Positions 1 through 12,029 of a stretch of DNA of 64,000 nucleotides are shown one piece after another. The DNA is from Paramecium pentaurelia. Taxonomy: Eukaryota; Ciliophora; Oligohymenophorea; Peniculida; Parameciidae. The translations under genes were made by a program, and so were the position numbers. Below the pieces are notes generated by a model that was given only the letters and a program-made list of their open reading frames with translations, did not search any database and was not told where the DNA came from. The first letter of the stretch is position 1, and the number at the start of each line of letters is the position of its first letter. The stretch lies in assembly GCA_905183005.1 (NCBI GenBank), contig CAJJDO010000144.1:193031-257030 (forward strand), written 5' to 3'.

Positions 1-2933
1 ATATGAAAGATTCTCCTTTATTATTTATAATATTCTCTACATTCTTGAGTATTTGTATAGGATTATAGATATCATATTATTCGGACTCAATTGGATTTTC
101 TTCCTTATAGAATGTAATTTGAATTTTTGGAATAAATTCTTATCCACAACCTTAATTTGTTTTCAAACATTCTATAACATTCTCGTACTAATTCTTTCGA
201 TAAGAATCTAGAATCTCTTCAAAGTGCAATTCACGCTTACAAATAGAACAAGTAGATTGTAAAGTATAGACATAATTACATTAAGTATTTTATGAATCCT
301 TTTTTTATAATAAGGATACATCTTTTTAAAGTATTTATGACTATTATAGTTGATTACTAGGTAATCCTTTTCTATTCATTGCTTATGCTACAGCCAAGAA
401 ATAAATCCCATGAGTTGCTGGTGAGGCATCTATTTTGATTCTTTTCATTAATTTTACCAAATACAAAGCCTTCTAATCCATTTGAAAATAACCACATGAT
501 TCTAAAACATATCTGAATAACTTTTCAGATAAATTCAAATGTTTATCTTGCATATATTCCAATACTAAGATTGCTAATTCAGTCATATATTGATATATAT
601 TATTTTCTTGATTATTTCTTACATAAACAATAAAAATTAAGAACCAAATTTTGTAAATGGTTTCAAGCATATATTTTGACCATTTCTTCTAATCCAATTA
701 AGGAATAGTTTCTTATAGAATCTCTTATTTTATTTCTTATTCATCTGTTAAATCGTACTTCATAAGATTATGATTCAATAAAGGAAATTGATCATATTTG
801 TGAATTTAATTAGTAAGTATGTTATCATCTGGTATTTTAATTTCAATTTTTTATTTTGGGTGAATGAAATTTAATTTCTGATCTTTGCTGCATATATATT
901 TATCAAAAAACTAATATTATGATTCATTCTCACTGAGTGTTGTACGTTCTTAAATAAAATATTGGAATATTCTAGTATCCATAAATTATTATATAAATGT
1001 ATCCTTCTTCCAATAATCTTAATATCCTTGAACATTGAATATTTCATTAAAATTACCTTCATTATTTTAATTTGGTATTATATATTTTTTATATTGTTTC
1101 ATTAAAATACTATTACATTTTAAAAATGCATTTCTAATTTAATACCAATCTATATTTTTATTGAATTCAGGATCATAATTTTCATCATCCATATAAATAT
1201 GATATGCTTAATCTATTCTTTTTAAGTATTATTTTGAATAGTTATCATTATATAAATTATTAAATGGCTTTAATTTAGATTTAAGTTTCTTTAAGGCTTT
1301 TTCAGATATTAGAGTTTAATTTTCACAATTCACAATAAAGTTTGTATCCATATAAACATACAAACTATCAATTTAAATTTGTTAATTTTGCTCTATTATA
1401 TTTTTTTAGCTATATCCAATTAAAAATGGAACTGGAGCTTCAATGTAGCCTCTTAAACTATCAGGTAAAACTGGAATCAAAATAGAAGTGAATTTAAATG
1501 GAAATAATAATTGTAAAAATGCATCAATAACTAATCCAGGCACTGACAAATGATTAGAAATAAAATGAATCTTTTACTCTAATAAAATTGCACTATAAAT
1601 ATTAATAATTTTATTTATATCCAATAATCTAAATAAACATTCTAAAGATTCTTTATAACCAATAGGATATTTGTAATTAATGTGAAAACTAATATCCTAA
1701 GAAGGCAATACATATTTTAAGTGTATGTTTTCTTGCTCAAAGATTTATTAAGGAAATTTAATCTTATTTATGATATTACAGATCTTACTCTCAATTGGGA
1801 TGTTACTTTTAGTGAGTGAACATCTATATATATATTTGATTAATTCTTTCATTTATTCAAAATGATTATAAGAACTCAATAAACATAATGCTTTAGGATA
1901 ACAAATTAATTATTGTTTATCTATATATTCCAACTATTCTAATATAATTTAAGGGATTATTTCATGAAATATTAAACAAATACAATAAGTTCTTTCCCCA
2001 GTTTCTGATGTCAATACAAAATTAAAGATTTATTAACCCTTTGAAATAGGATCTATTTCAGTTTTTTCTAGATATATGCCTTATGGAAAGCAAAACTAAA
2101 ATTAAAATTTCTAAATTACCATAGGAATCATAGTTGTCATGTGAGACAATGGACTTTCATGATGATCTACAAGAGGATATCTATCAATGATTTTAGGCAT
2201 GTAAGCTACTTTAAATGGGGATTATTCTTAAATAAATTTTATAGATTAGTAGGTTTACTTAATTTGAAAATGATAAAACGAAAATGTCTTAATGGAAATT
2301 GTAATATATTAAAATCCTTTGGAATTACTAAACTCATATCACTAAATGAAGATGTATATTTCTTTTTATCAGTTTTATTTGCTAATATTATTCGTATATC
2401 ACAAATAGGTTGATAATAGTTCTAAGTCTGATAACATAAAACAACATGATAATCTTTTGTTTATTTTTTTTAATCAATATATTAGGATATATCATAAGAT
2501 CCTTAATATAGAGAGTATCCATTTTTGATTCCTTTTAATTGATGTATGATCTTATCGGATTTATATTTAATTGGCACAGGATAGATGTCTTCTGTTAATG
2601 GTATTTTCTGCATTATTATAAAACTCAAATACTAATTCATTTTCTTCAAATTTAAACTCTTTGATAGATAGGGATGTTATTGGTTAAGAATTTTAATCAT
2701 AAATGCATTTCAACCAGACTTGTTTATTACCACAAAGATCTATCCAAATTTCGTTATCTTTAATCTGAATATCCTCTTCTAATTGTTCTATATATATTTC
2801 CAAAGATGTTAATATATGCTCTATGTTTGAGAATGATAATTGTACACTACTAGCATTCAGTATTCTGTGGAATTAGATTATTTCCTGTTCCTACTACACA
2901 AAAATAATTTATTATTCTTTTAGAAATATTCAT
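1..2933 (-). CDS. DENN-domain Rab GEF, DENND4-like (3' end outside window)
   Basis: The ATG is at 2933 and the gene runs off the left edge. Read with TAA/TAG as Gln, the N-terminus has a uDENN-like strand (YFCVVGTGNNLIP). The middle, near 1400-1560, has a clear cDENN core (LLFPFKFTSILIPVLPDSL, then APVPFLIGYS). Near 340-470 a helical segment (ASPATHGIYFLAVAQAM) resembles the PPR-like part of DENND4. The last visible part, around 130-245, has a CxxC-x-EEI...C...GCGQEFIP arrangement, like the cysteine-containing C-terminus of DENND4 proteins. DENN proteins exchange GDP for GTP on Rabs, and DENND4 members act on Rab10 in animals. DENN membership is well supported; the DENND4 subfamily is inferred from the C-terminal pattern. 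Several short introns were not all placed. Confidence 0.8.
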
Positions 2934-3013
2934 ATTTATATTTTTTATTTATTTATATTTATAAATATATTTATAAACTTATATTTCATTTTATGTTTAG
3001 ATTATTAATAATA

Positions 3014-4201
3014 ATGAATATTAAAATAGTATATAACACAAAAACACACAAAATATCACAAAAACATCAAACTCTTGAAGAAATCAAAAATGCAATATTA
3101 ACACTCTATCCATAACAATTAGAAGGTGGATTTGATTTATATGTTACATTGCATCCTTGTAATTCTTTTAAATATTTAATAGAAATGGATCCATTTAAAA
3201 TTTTAGATGATACATGCTTTTAAAGAATTAAAGAACTTTATAATTAATTGAAATGGCCATCAATCAAATTTTTAGTTAAAGATTTAATAAATCCTAATCT
3301 AACAAATGATGATCTATCAATACTAAATTAGAGTGTGATTGCTCAATCAACTGTTTAATTATCTACATTTAATGATCTTTTTTAATAAAAACCTGAACCT
3401 AAACAAGAAGAAATCTAAAAAAAGAAAGAAAACATAGTAAAAGAAGAGAATAAACCTGAAACCAATTTTGTATAATAGTATATTCTATTTTATTATATTA
3501 ATTAGAATTGTCAATGAAATATAGAAATAAGAAATATAAGAGTTAGATTATCATTCAGAAGAATTTAAATAATTTATTATATAATAAATTGATGAAAGAT
3601 TAAAATATCATGGGATATTTAAGAATGAGATTTAAAATCCTAAAATTCCAGAATATAGAATGTAATTATTAACTAGAGATTTTTAAATATGTAAATTTGC
3701 TAATTAAAAATTTGAATTGTAAGTTGAAATTATCAATACTTGTGATTTCATTTGGAGAAAAACAAATGTAGTACTTATGGGAGTTAGTGGATATTATAAA
3801 AATTTTTTAGTTTAAGTATATTAATAATCTATTTAATAGTTAGAACATGATATCAATCCAGGATAAGTAGCTAAATTTATATGCTTTTGTTAAATGCCTA
3901 ATTATGCAGTTTATGATTTATCTAGTGAGTTTTAAGTAATAATACATTATTTATTAGTATAGTTGGCTTATAATGATTAAAATTAACGTAAGTTCTTTGG
4001 AGATAAAGTATCACTTAGAATCACAACTCAAATAAATAATGCAAATTAGCAAAATTAAAAAAAAATAGATTAGAATAAAGTAAAATTATTGATGGATAAT
4101 GCAGAAATTTCAAAAGAATAAGCTGTTGAATTTATATAGATATATGGAGTAGATAATCCAATAGAGGAAATTATTATTGCTTATTTTGAATAACCAAAAT
4201 G
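3014..4201 (+). CDS. NBR1-like protein: PB1-like, FW domain, UBA-like C-terminus
   Basis: Starts at the first ATG after the AT-rich spacer and ends at TGA 4199. The N-terminus (MNIKIVYNTKTHKI...) has a PB1-like beta-grasp pattern without an obvious acidic OPCA loop. The centre fits the four-tryptophan FW domain of NBR1: VEIINTCDFIWRKTNVVLM, then a PG turn (DINPGQVAKF) and a closing FFGDKVSLRI. The last 35 residues (AEISKEQAVEFIQIYG...) look like a UBA helix bundle. Likely introns are 28 nt near 3479 and 3n-length ones near 3816 and 3934. NBR1 and p62 proteins bring ubiquitinated cargo to autophagosomes. I see no ZZ finger and did not identify an Atg8-binding motif. A related gene lies on the other strand at 5720-7040. 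Confidence 0.6.
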
Positions 4202-4269
4202 AAAATTTTAAGTTTACAATTAAATAATCAAATATATATATATATATATCAATTTGATATAGTTTAATT

Positions 4270-5700
4270 TCAAAAATTAAAATTATATAAATAACTCATA
4301 AAATCAGGTAAATCATATCTAATATTTTCAAATAAGTTTTTTAAGTCATCTATGGACATACATAAGATAATTTAATTATTTTCTAAATTCTTACTTTATT
4401 ATTGAAGGGATATGAATTTCTATTTAATTAAATTATCTAATGCTTTATTCAATACTAAAGGTGTAAATTCACTTGCTGTTTTGTGATGTTGTAATTTATA
4501 TGTTTACATAGTCTTTTTTGAATGCTAAATTATATCATCAAACATAATTTATGGCTTTTAATGCATTATCAAATTATAGAAGGAGAATAAAATTACATAC
4601 TCTGGTTAAGATAGAACTAAAATTATCAATATAAATAATTTATACGTTTTCCATTTTCTAATTTAACATTTGGGTATATCCATTTTAAACTTTATTACAT
4701 TAACTCTTAAAGACTAATTGGTTCTGCTTATACATTCCTTTCAAATTTAAATGAATCAATCATTTTTTTATCAGGTCTATTAAAACGAGATCCTGCCAAA
4801 AAAAAGGATGATCGAAATAAATAAATAAGTTTACTAATTGATACTTATAAAGATTATAATTTAGCAAAATATTCCTCAAATGATTTTGATAAAATATAAT
4901 TTTCGTATATGTTAATAACTTAATTTCTATCAATTTATTCAAGTCTAGTTAATAATACCTTTTAAACAAATTAGAAATCTAATTCCATAAAAAAATAAGG
5001 AATATTTTAAAATCTACTTTTGACTCTTTTTTCTAATTTTTCTTAAAATAATAAATCTGAAGTAATTCCAACAAAAATAATTGGATATTTTGATTCTCTT
5101 ATCCATTCAAGTATTGAATATAAAAAGAATTATTTTTTAACAGTTGCTAAAATTTCAACTCTTTCAATTACAAGCACTATGCCATGAAAAGAATTTTCAT
5201 ATTATTTGAAATGTTTCATCAATTCATCAACAGAGAGCTTGTTAATTTTGGATTTGATTTATGCTGTTTATAATAATTGATTATTAATGGCAGATAGAAT
5301 ATTACCCTCAGATTTATGGAGCTATTATGTTTTAAATTTAAATACATATGCATTAACAAATATTTTTATGATTTTCTTAGATTTCATCTACAAATCTTAT
5401 TCACAATTGTCAATAGCTTTTCTAATTGCAGATTTCCTACCAAATCCTTCTTAGCCATAAAGTAGAATGGTATTATTGGTTTTACTCTTCAAAGAATCTT
5501 TAAGTCGATCAGTCAAATCTTTGATTTTGTCAGAATCATCTATAAGGACATTGTTCATAACATCTTCAGAGAAGTATTAAGAAAATTAAGCATAAGAATC
5601 TATTTGTCTATTGAATTCAGCTCTTATTACCTGTTAAATCCTGACTCATATATTAAGTCAATATGAAATTTTGCATATTTAAATAATGATTATACAATCT
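4270..5700 (-). CDS. ORC4: Origin recognition complex subunit 4-like, degenerate ATPase
   Basis: An AAA+ protein resembling Orc4 along most of its length. In order: a P-loop-like segment (LLYGQEGFGRKSAI), a Walker-B-like strand (GIVLVIERVEIL), a sensor-like strand (PIIFVGITSDLLF) and the Orc4 signature EKLEKRVKSRF. A C-terminal winged-helix-like region ends at TGA 4270. ORC marks replication origins in the nucleus. The P-loop reads GxxGxGRKS, so the usual Lys position is Arg, and the Walker-B Asp-Glu is replaced, suggesting lost ATP hydrolysis as in some fungal Orc4. One 29-nt intron lies near 4615. The start is unresolved: the conserved frame extends upstream as ...VIRAEFNRQ but meets a TGA near 5650, so a small first exon or intron is missing from this model. 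Confidence 0.75.
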
Positions 5701-5719
5701 ATTTAATACTAATCAATTA

Positions 5720-7040
5720 TCAGGATTAATCAAGCTCTTCTGAGACCATATTTATAATTTATTGTATTCCCATTTGTGGATATCTTTACATAAAATCATC
5801 AACTTTGTTTCGTATTTCTTTTTTCCCTTTATTTTAGAAAATCCTGTTATAAATCATATCAACACATTTTTATGTTTTTTGAACTCTATTAAATTCTTTG
5901 ACTTTAAATTCAGTGATACATCTAGAACCAATCCTCTTCTCTTAGTCAGTTTCATCTTTATAAAATAAAACCCAAGTGAAAGTGTATTACCCAGCATTCT
6001 AAATAATTTAAAGAAGACAAATACAATAGGTGTTTAAAATTAAAGACTTAAACTTCTTTTATCATTTGGATTTAAAGATGGAACATATTAATAATTTTAT
6101 GGATAATGTCCAACTTATTTAATATAAACACCATCAGGCCAACGTTTCAATCCATTATTTGTAATACTAATTTCTATTTTCACATAAACATCAGCATTGA
6201 ACTCTTATATTTTATCTTCTTTTTTTTCATACTTAACTGAATAATCTGGAATAGTGCCATATATCATAGATGATTTAACAAATGAGCTTCCTTAATGTAG
6301 AACTTATGATTTAGGATTCTATTATTATAATTCGGATGGGCGATGAAAATTGGTTGATTTATTCATTATTTACTGTTTATAAAATTGGGATTAGACAGGA
6401 GTATTGGCTTATCTGATAGCTGAAATTTATTAATTTTGATAATTCTATAATTATTATTATTAGGAAGGTTAGATAGTAATAATTTATTTTATTGGTTTAC
6501 TCAATTTGCTGAATAATTCTAAGAATAAATCAACATCTTAAATAGATCTTTTAAATTATTTTTTGCAACTACTTAAACATATTATATATACAATGCTTAG
6601 AAATCTTCTTTATTTATTAATTCATAAAGACATTCTTTAACTAATTGATTAAATTCTTCAGTCTTCACTTATTTCTTTTCTTGACAAATCACACAACCAG
6701 AATAATCATTCTCACAACATACATTATTTGGAAATAACTATTACATGAAGAAATCAAAATAATTTTTATCCTTTTGATTGTCTTCTACTAAAAATAATTC
6801 TTGAACATCTCCACTATTGACCATATCCATATATTATTTCTCACTCTCAATATATACCTCTGTATCCTTCTCTTTATAACTATATAATCATTCATATGAT
6901 ATGCCTTACTATAATCTGAATTTAGCTAATTTAAAAACTTGGCTTAAGTACTCCTTCAAGACATAAAGCTTATCATATTCTTTGAACTCTATAAAACATG
7001 ATTTCTAACCATGATTCATTTTAATTTATTGAGATTTCAT
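5720..7040 (-). CDS. NBR1-like protein: PB1 and FW domains
   Basis: ATG at 7040, stop TGA 5722-5720. Residues about 10-75 form a PB1 domain with a partial OPCA loop (YYKEKDTEVYIESEKQ). A Cys-containing segment (CCENDYSGCVICQE) and a Gln/Asn-rich linker follow. Then comes a convincing NBR1-type FW domain: EISITNNGLKRWPDGVYI, SLNPNDKRSLSLQF, NAGQYTFTWVLF and a closing RIGSRCI. The C-terminal 50 residues are helical and may be UBA-like. Three introns are needed to keep the frame: 30 nt near 6880, 23 nt near 6575 and 26 nt near 6000; each removes an in-frame TGA or restores phase. The role inferred from the family is a selective autophagy receptor. It lies on the strand opposite the related gene at 3014, with ORC4 between them. 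Confidence 0.7.
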
Positions 7041-7082
7041 TTTATATATATATATATTATATATATAAATATATAATTATCA

Positions 7083-8575
7083 TCATTTTAAATACTGTAT
7101 ATAAGAAATATCTAAATCTTAAAACATTTTTAATCTTAAATTATTTACATCTACATCCCAAAATAATTCATTTTACAAATTTTACATGAATTTATTCTAA
7201 CTTATCCAAAATATTAAAGATTATTTAGCAATTTGACTTAAACATATTACAAATTCAATATAACAATCTGTTTTTACAATAATTATTTAAATTTATTCTC
7301 TTCTATTAATCTAAATAGCCAAATTTACAATTTATAACCAAAAACTTATGAATTTATATTTGTATCCTTGAATCTCTATATCTTAGTCACAAACTATTTA
7401 AATATTGCATTATCTACTTTTTTTATTAATTAATTTGATAATTTTAAGTAGAATAGATTTAGGTAAATATCTTTTAATTGTTTGATCTTACTAATATAGA
7501 AGACAAATGTAATTAATATTAAGATTTACTATTTTGGTGAATGAATTTCTACAATTAAAGATTTTCATTAAATTTTTTATGTATTTAAAAAGATATACTT
7601 GAAACGCTTACTTTTGTTTTATAAGAACTTTATTGCTAATTTTAGATTACTAAATTATAGTTATGATATAAATATGAGCATCGCTAAATATCTCTGTATA
7701 TTCAATAAATAAAATGCCTTTTTTCTTATTCTGACAACTCATTTCAAATCCCTAAATTAGAGGCACCCTACTTTTGGCTCTTTTCAAAATATAAGACTCT
7801 AAAGTCTAATTTTAATAAGAGTATTCTCTCAAAAGATTTCTAAGATTACATCCATCACATAATTCATCTTTATAAATTGGTATATCTTCTTGTCTGTGAA
7901 TCTTTTTTATTAGAAATTAAGTGTGATCATATTCAAAATAAAAAAACGGTTTTCCAATCATACTAGGCAAATATTCATCTTATATTAAATCAAATAAGTA
8001 CCCCAATGATTATTTTTTAGAGTTAACAAGAATTGTTATCTTCTATTTTTATCACTTCTAAATTAAACAAAGGCCAAAAAAATTGATATTGATATTGTCG
8101 TAAAAATTGTTAAATAGTCAATTTCCTCAAGAAGAATCAAGAAGGTTATTCTTGTAAAAGCAATAATAAATATTTAAATAACGGATAAGATGAAATCTGA
8201 TCTTTGTAAGAGTATCATTTAACTTGCCATAAGATTTGCACCAAATATGAATATTTTTTACTCTGATTAGTAATTTAATAGTTAGAATTGCATCATACAT
8301 CCAACCACATTTAAAACACAAAAGTAATAACTAAAATTATTGTCCATGTAACAATATATTAAATAAAGAAGGACAAGGAAACAACTCAATAGAAGTTCTA
8401 ATTAAATTAGGAATTCATTGCTTTTTTCAATGATATTTTGAACATAGGACATTGTATTCATAATAAGGTAACTAAACAGTATTGTATAAAGGATTCTTTT
8501 CCTCATAAAAATTCTTGTTGTTTGATATTGCATTTCAAGATCTTTATGATAGAATGTGAGTGTGAATTTATTCAT
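7083..8575 (-). CDS. Multi-pass membrane protein with degenerate histidine-kinase-like C-terminus
   Basis: Starts MNKFTLTFYHKDLEMQ at ATG 8575 and ends at TGA 7083. The N-terminal 200 residues hold about five or six hydrophobic helices (for example SDFILSVIQIFIIAF and IFTTISISIFLAF). A PAS-like cytoplasmic stretch follows (MIGKPFFYFEYDHTQFLIKK), then an alpha/beta region (YKFISFWLQIVNLAIQ) spaced like the N-box of a HATPase domain but without its Asn and Gly boxes. Two introns restore phase: 22 nt near 8210 and 23 nt near 7990. Multi-pass sensors with eroded kinase domains are plausible in ciliates, but the assignment rests on hydrophobicity and spacing, not strong motifs. The function is unknown. 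Confidence 0.55.
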
Positions 8576-8685
8576 TTAGTTTGAAATATATTAATGTAAT
8601 TAAGCCTTAAATGACAATTTTAATGGTGAGTTAGAAATATATGTGAAGAAATTTCAATAAATATTAATTATAATTTATATAAACA

Positions 8686-10754
8686 ATGGATGGGGGCGGT
8701 TCTACATTTGATCTCACTGCACCAGTATAATTGATGTAGCCAAAAATAAACGTTTAGAAATAATAAGAACAAACAATAAATAAAGGACAGAAGGAAGTAA
8801 GAAAGCATTGAATAAATCAGTTACAACCATAAAAGACTTAAAATTCTAATTCGAAACTTCCATAATTGAGTAATAATAATCAGAATGCTTCAAAAAGTGT
8901 AAATTAAAAGGCTATGCAATCAGGACATTAAAATTCAACAAAGTCACTTTAGAAAGTAAAAAAGATTGAATTGTTCAGAGATGCTTTATAATAGGCAACA
9001 ACTAAATTACTACGTATTAATAGTATATTATATATATATAGCCCCTGGGAAAAAGGATAAGGACAAAACATAGAAACCTAAACCTTTATAGGAATCTCAA
9101 TAGTAACAGATTGAAGAGATAAAAAAGGAATATGAAGATTTAGTGTAAAATCATTATAAAGATTTATATGCTCATATTGGAAATGAGTAATAAAAAAGTT
9201 TGCATGATTTATATAATAAAAGAATATTTTCAGCATTACATGATTTAGAATCAAGGCCAAAAATATAGAATGCTTTAGAAAGAAAGGAAGAATAATTGAA
9301 TAAATAGAGATTGTATAAAGATAGATTATTGTATGAAATTAAACAGATGATAATTAAGAGTAGAAAATTGGATGAATTATTAAATGATTTAGCAATTCAA
9401 AATGATGATACAGAAATCAAAGAATCAATTGAAGAATTAATTTAAAAGGAATAGATATAAGAAGAAAAGATGGCAAAATAGACATATGAAATAGCTAAAC
9501 TTAGAGATATGTATGGAAAGAGAAGTAATTAGAATAATTAAATTAAGGAAAATTATTATTAGAAGTTTAAAAATAATGTTAAATTACTTATGATGGATTG
9601 AAAATTAAATATTAATAATATGAGGCTTCTTCATAGAGTATGATGAGTCGTAAAAAACAATTAGAATCTTTATCAAAGATAGTTAATAAATATAGAAATG
9701 AATATTAAAATTAATAGAACTTTTTTGGAGCAAGTTTAAAAAGAGGATTTGATCCTATGCTTGAAGAGATTTTGGAAGATGAATTATCAAATTGTGGTGA
9801 TTTATAAGCTTTAGAAATTGTTTAATAAGGAGAAAAGAAAATAATAGCAATTAAAGAAGAGAATGAAAAGAAAAAGAAAGGAGAATAAAAAGTTAAAGCT
9901 AAATTAGCTATTGAAAATGCTACTCAAAATATTAATAAATAAAAAAATGATATTCAATAAGAATTAGAAAAGAAAGTAAGTAAATTAATAATTTTAGAAA
10001 TAAATGTTTTAAAAATTGAGAGTTATAACTAGTATTGCTAATTAAGAAGATATGCAAAAATATAAACTCAATATGGATTTAGATTAATAAGAATTGAAAA
10101 ACATTTAAGAATATATAGGAAAGGAAATTGAAAGATATGAAAGATAAAATGAAGAATTGAGAACTGAAATTAAGAAATTAAAATATGAATAAGAGAATTC
10201 TATTTTAGATGCTTAAATTAATTTAGATGAATAAGAAAGAGAAGTCACTAAATAATAAGATTTACTTTAAGAAAAAGAAAAATAAGTTAAAAAAGTTGAA
10301 AAGTCTATTGATGAAGTTACTATGTCATTGTCAAGAATCATGTATTAATTAAGTGGAAAGGGATTAAAACCTAAAAATATTGAAATTAAAAGACATGCCT
10401 TAGTTGCTACTGCATCTACTATACAATTGAGATTAGAAAGAATGTTAACTGTCTTATCAAAAACTTAAGAATTTCTCAATGAAGAGTCTATTAATACAAA
10501 CCCAAGATATAACAAAGTTGAAGACTTTATTTGTCTTAATCCAAAAGTAATCATGGTCTCTATATCAGAGTTACATATCCCAAGAAATTAATGAAAATGC
10601 CGAAACTAATATCAAGTTTGTATATAAAGAAGAGGACAGTTCTGATGAAGATTGTAAAGACATGGATGAAGTAAGATAATAAGTAAAATCCAGAGCATAA
10701 GAAGATAAACCTTAAGTGTTAGTCCAACCTAAAAAGGATAAAAAATCTAAATGA
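8686..10754 (+). CDS. Long coiled-coil protein, unrecognised
   Basis: Starts MDGGGSTFDLTAPVQL and ends at TGA 10752. After a Gln/Asn/Ser-rich, Lys-containing first 110 residues, almost everything is heptad-like coiled coil rich in Glu, Lys and Gln, ending in an acidic-basic tail (EEDSSDEDCKDMDE, then QPKKDKKSK). Introns seen: 8797-8820 (24 nt), 9014-9041 (28 nt), one near 9570-9630, a 22-nt one near 9975 and a 22-nt one near 10550; without them in-frame TGAs appear. The architecture resembles axonemal coiled-coil proteins such as outer-arm docking-complex subunits, but no diagnostic motif was found. The 3' part from 9789 on is repeated at 10910-11875 next to an N, probably an assembly artefact. 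Confidence 0.75.
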
Positions 10755-12029
10755 TATATATTATAAATTAATAAGTTTTATAAAATAATCATGGAAATAA
10801 AGGAAACATTTAGTAACTAAGTTCATCATGGAATTTCAATAATAACAATTTGATGTTGAATTTGTTCATGGCAAAAGAAATCTAAATAGCATTGAATACT
10901 ATATTAAANAAATTGTGGTGATTTATAAGCTTTAGAAATTGTTTAATAAGGAGAAAAGAAAATAATAGCAATTAAAGAAGAGAATGAAAAGAAAAAGAAA
11001 GGAGAATAAAAAGTTAAAGCTAAATTAGCTATTGAAAATGCTACTCAAAATATTAATAAATAAAAAAATGATATTCAATAAGAATTAGAAAAGAAAGTAA
11101 GTAAATTAATAATTTTAGAAATAAATGTTTTAAAAATTGAGAGTTATAACTAGTATTGCTAATTAAGAAGATATGCAAAAATATAAACTCAATATGGATT
11201 TAGATTAATAAGAATTGAAAAACATTTAAGAATATATAGGAAAGGAAATTGAAAGATATGAAAGATAAAATGAAGAATTGAGAACTGAAATTAAGAAATT
11301 AAAATATGAATAAGAGAATTCTATTTTAGATGCTTAAATTAATTTAGATGAATAAGAAAGAGAAGTCACTAAATAATAAGATTTACTTTAAGAAAAAGAA
11401 AAATAAGTTAAAAAAGTTGAAAAGTCTATTGATGAAGTTACTATGTCATTGTCAAGAATCATGTATTAATTAAGTGGAAAGGGATTAAAACCTAAAAATA
11501 TTGAAATTAAAAGACATGCCTTAGTTGCTACTGCATCTACTATACAATTGAGATTAGAAAGAATGTTAACTGTCTTATCAAAAACTTAAGAATTTCTCAA
11601 TGAAGAGTCTATTAATACAAACCCAAGATATAACAAAGTTGAAGACTTTATTTGTCTTAATCCAAAAGTAATCATGGTCTCTATATCAGAGTTACATATC
11701 CCAAGAAATTAATGAAAATGCCGAAACTAATATCAAGTTTGTATATAAAGAAGAGGACAGTTCTGATGAAGATTGTAAAGACATGGATGAAGTAAGATAA
11801 TAAGTAAAATCCAGAGCATAAGAAGATAAACCTTAAGTGTTAGTCCAACCTAAAAAGGATAAAAAATCTAAATGATATATATTATAAATTAATAAGTTTT
11901 ATAAAATAATCATGGAAATAAAGGAAACATTTAGTAACTAAGTTCATCATGGAATTTCAATAATAACAATTTGATGTTGAATTTGTTCATGGCAAAAGAA
12001 ATCTAAATAGCATTGAATACTATATTAAA
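9789..12029. repeat. Perfect 1,120-bp direct duplication around one N
   Basis: Bases 9789-10908 and 10910-12029 read identically by eye, offset 1,121, separated by a single n at 10909. The repeated unit holds the 3' part of the coiled-coil gene and the first 81 bases of the chromodomain gene (ATG at 10828 and again at 11949). Only the second copy continues into the chromodomain ORF and only the first has the coiled-coil 5' exons. This is what two overlapping contigs joined across a nominal one-base gap would give. A real tandem duplication with breakpoints exactly at the N is much less likely. Confidence 0.9.
10910..11875 (+). pseudogene. 5'-truncated second copy of the coiled-coil gene (probable assembly artefact)
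   Basis: Identical to 9789-10754, including introns and the terminal TGA at 11873-11875, but with no promoter, start codon or upstream exons. It begins one base after the N. Do not count it as a gene unless the duplication is confirmed. Confidence 0.8.

Noticed and set aside
2141..2413. 90-aa plus-strand ORF
   Set aside because: Antisense to the DENN-domain gene; no start context and no domain.
9000..9040. (AT)n runs as possible telomere or developmental excision boundary sequence
   Set aside because: They are inside a normal 28-nt intron; no telomeric hexamers or TA-bounded insertion could be defined.
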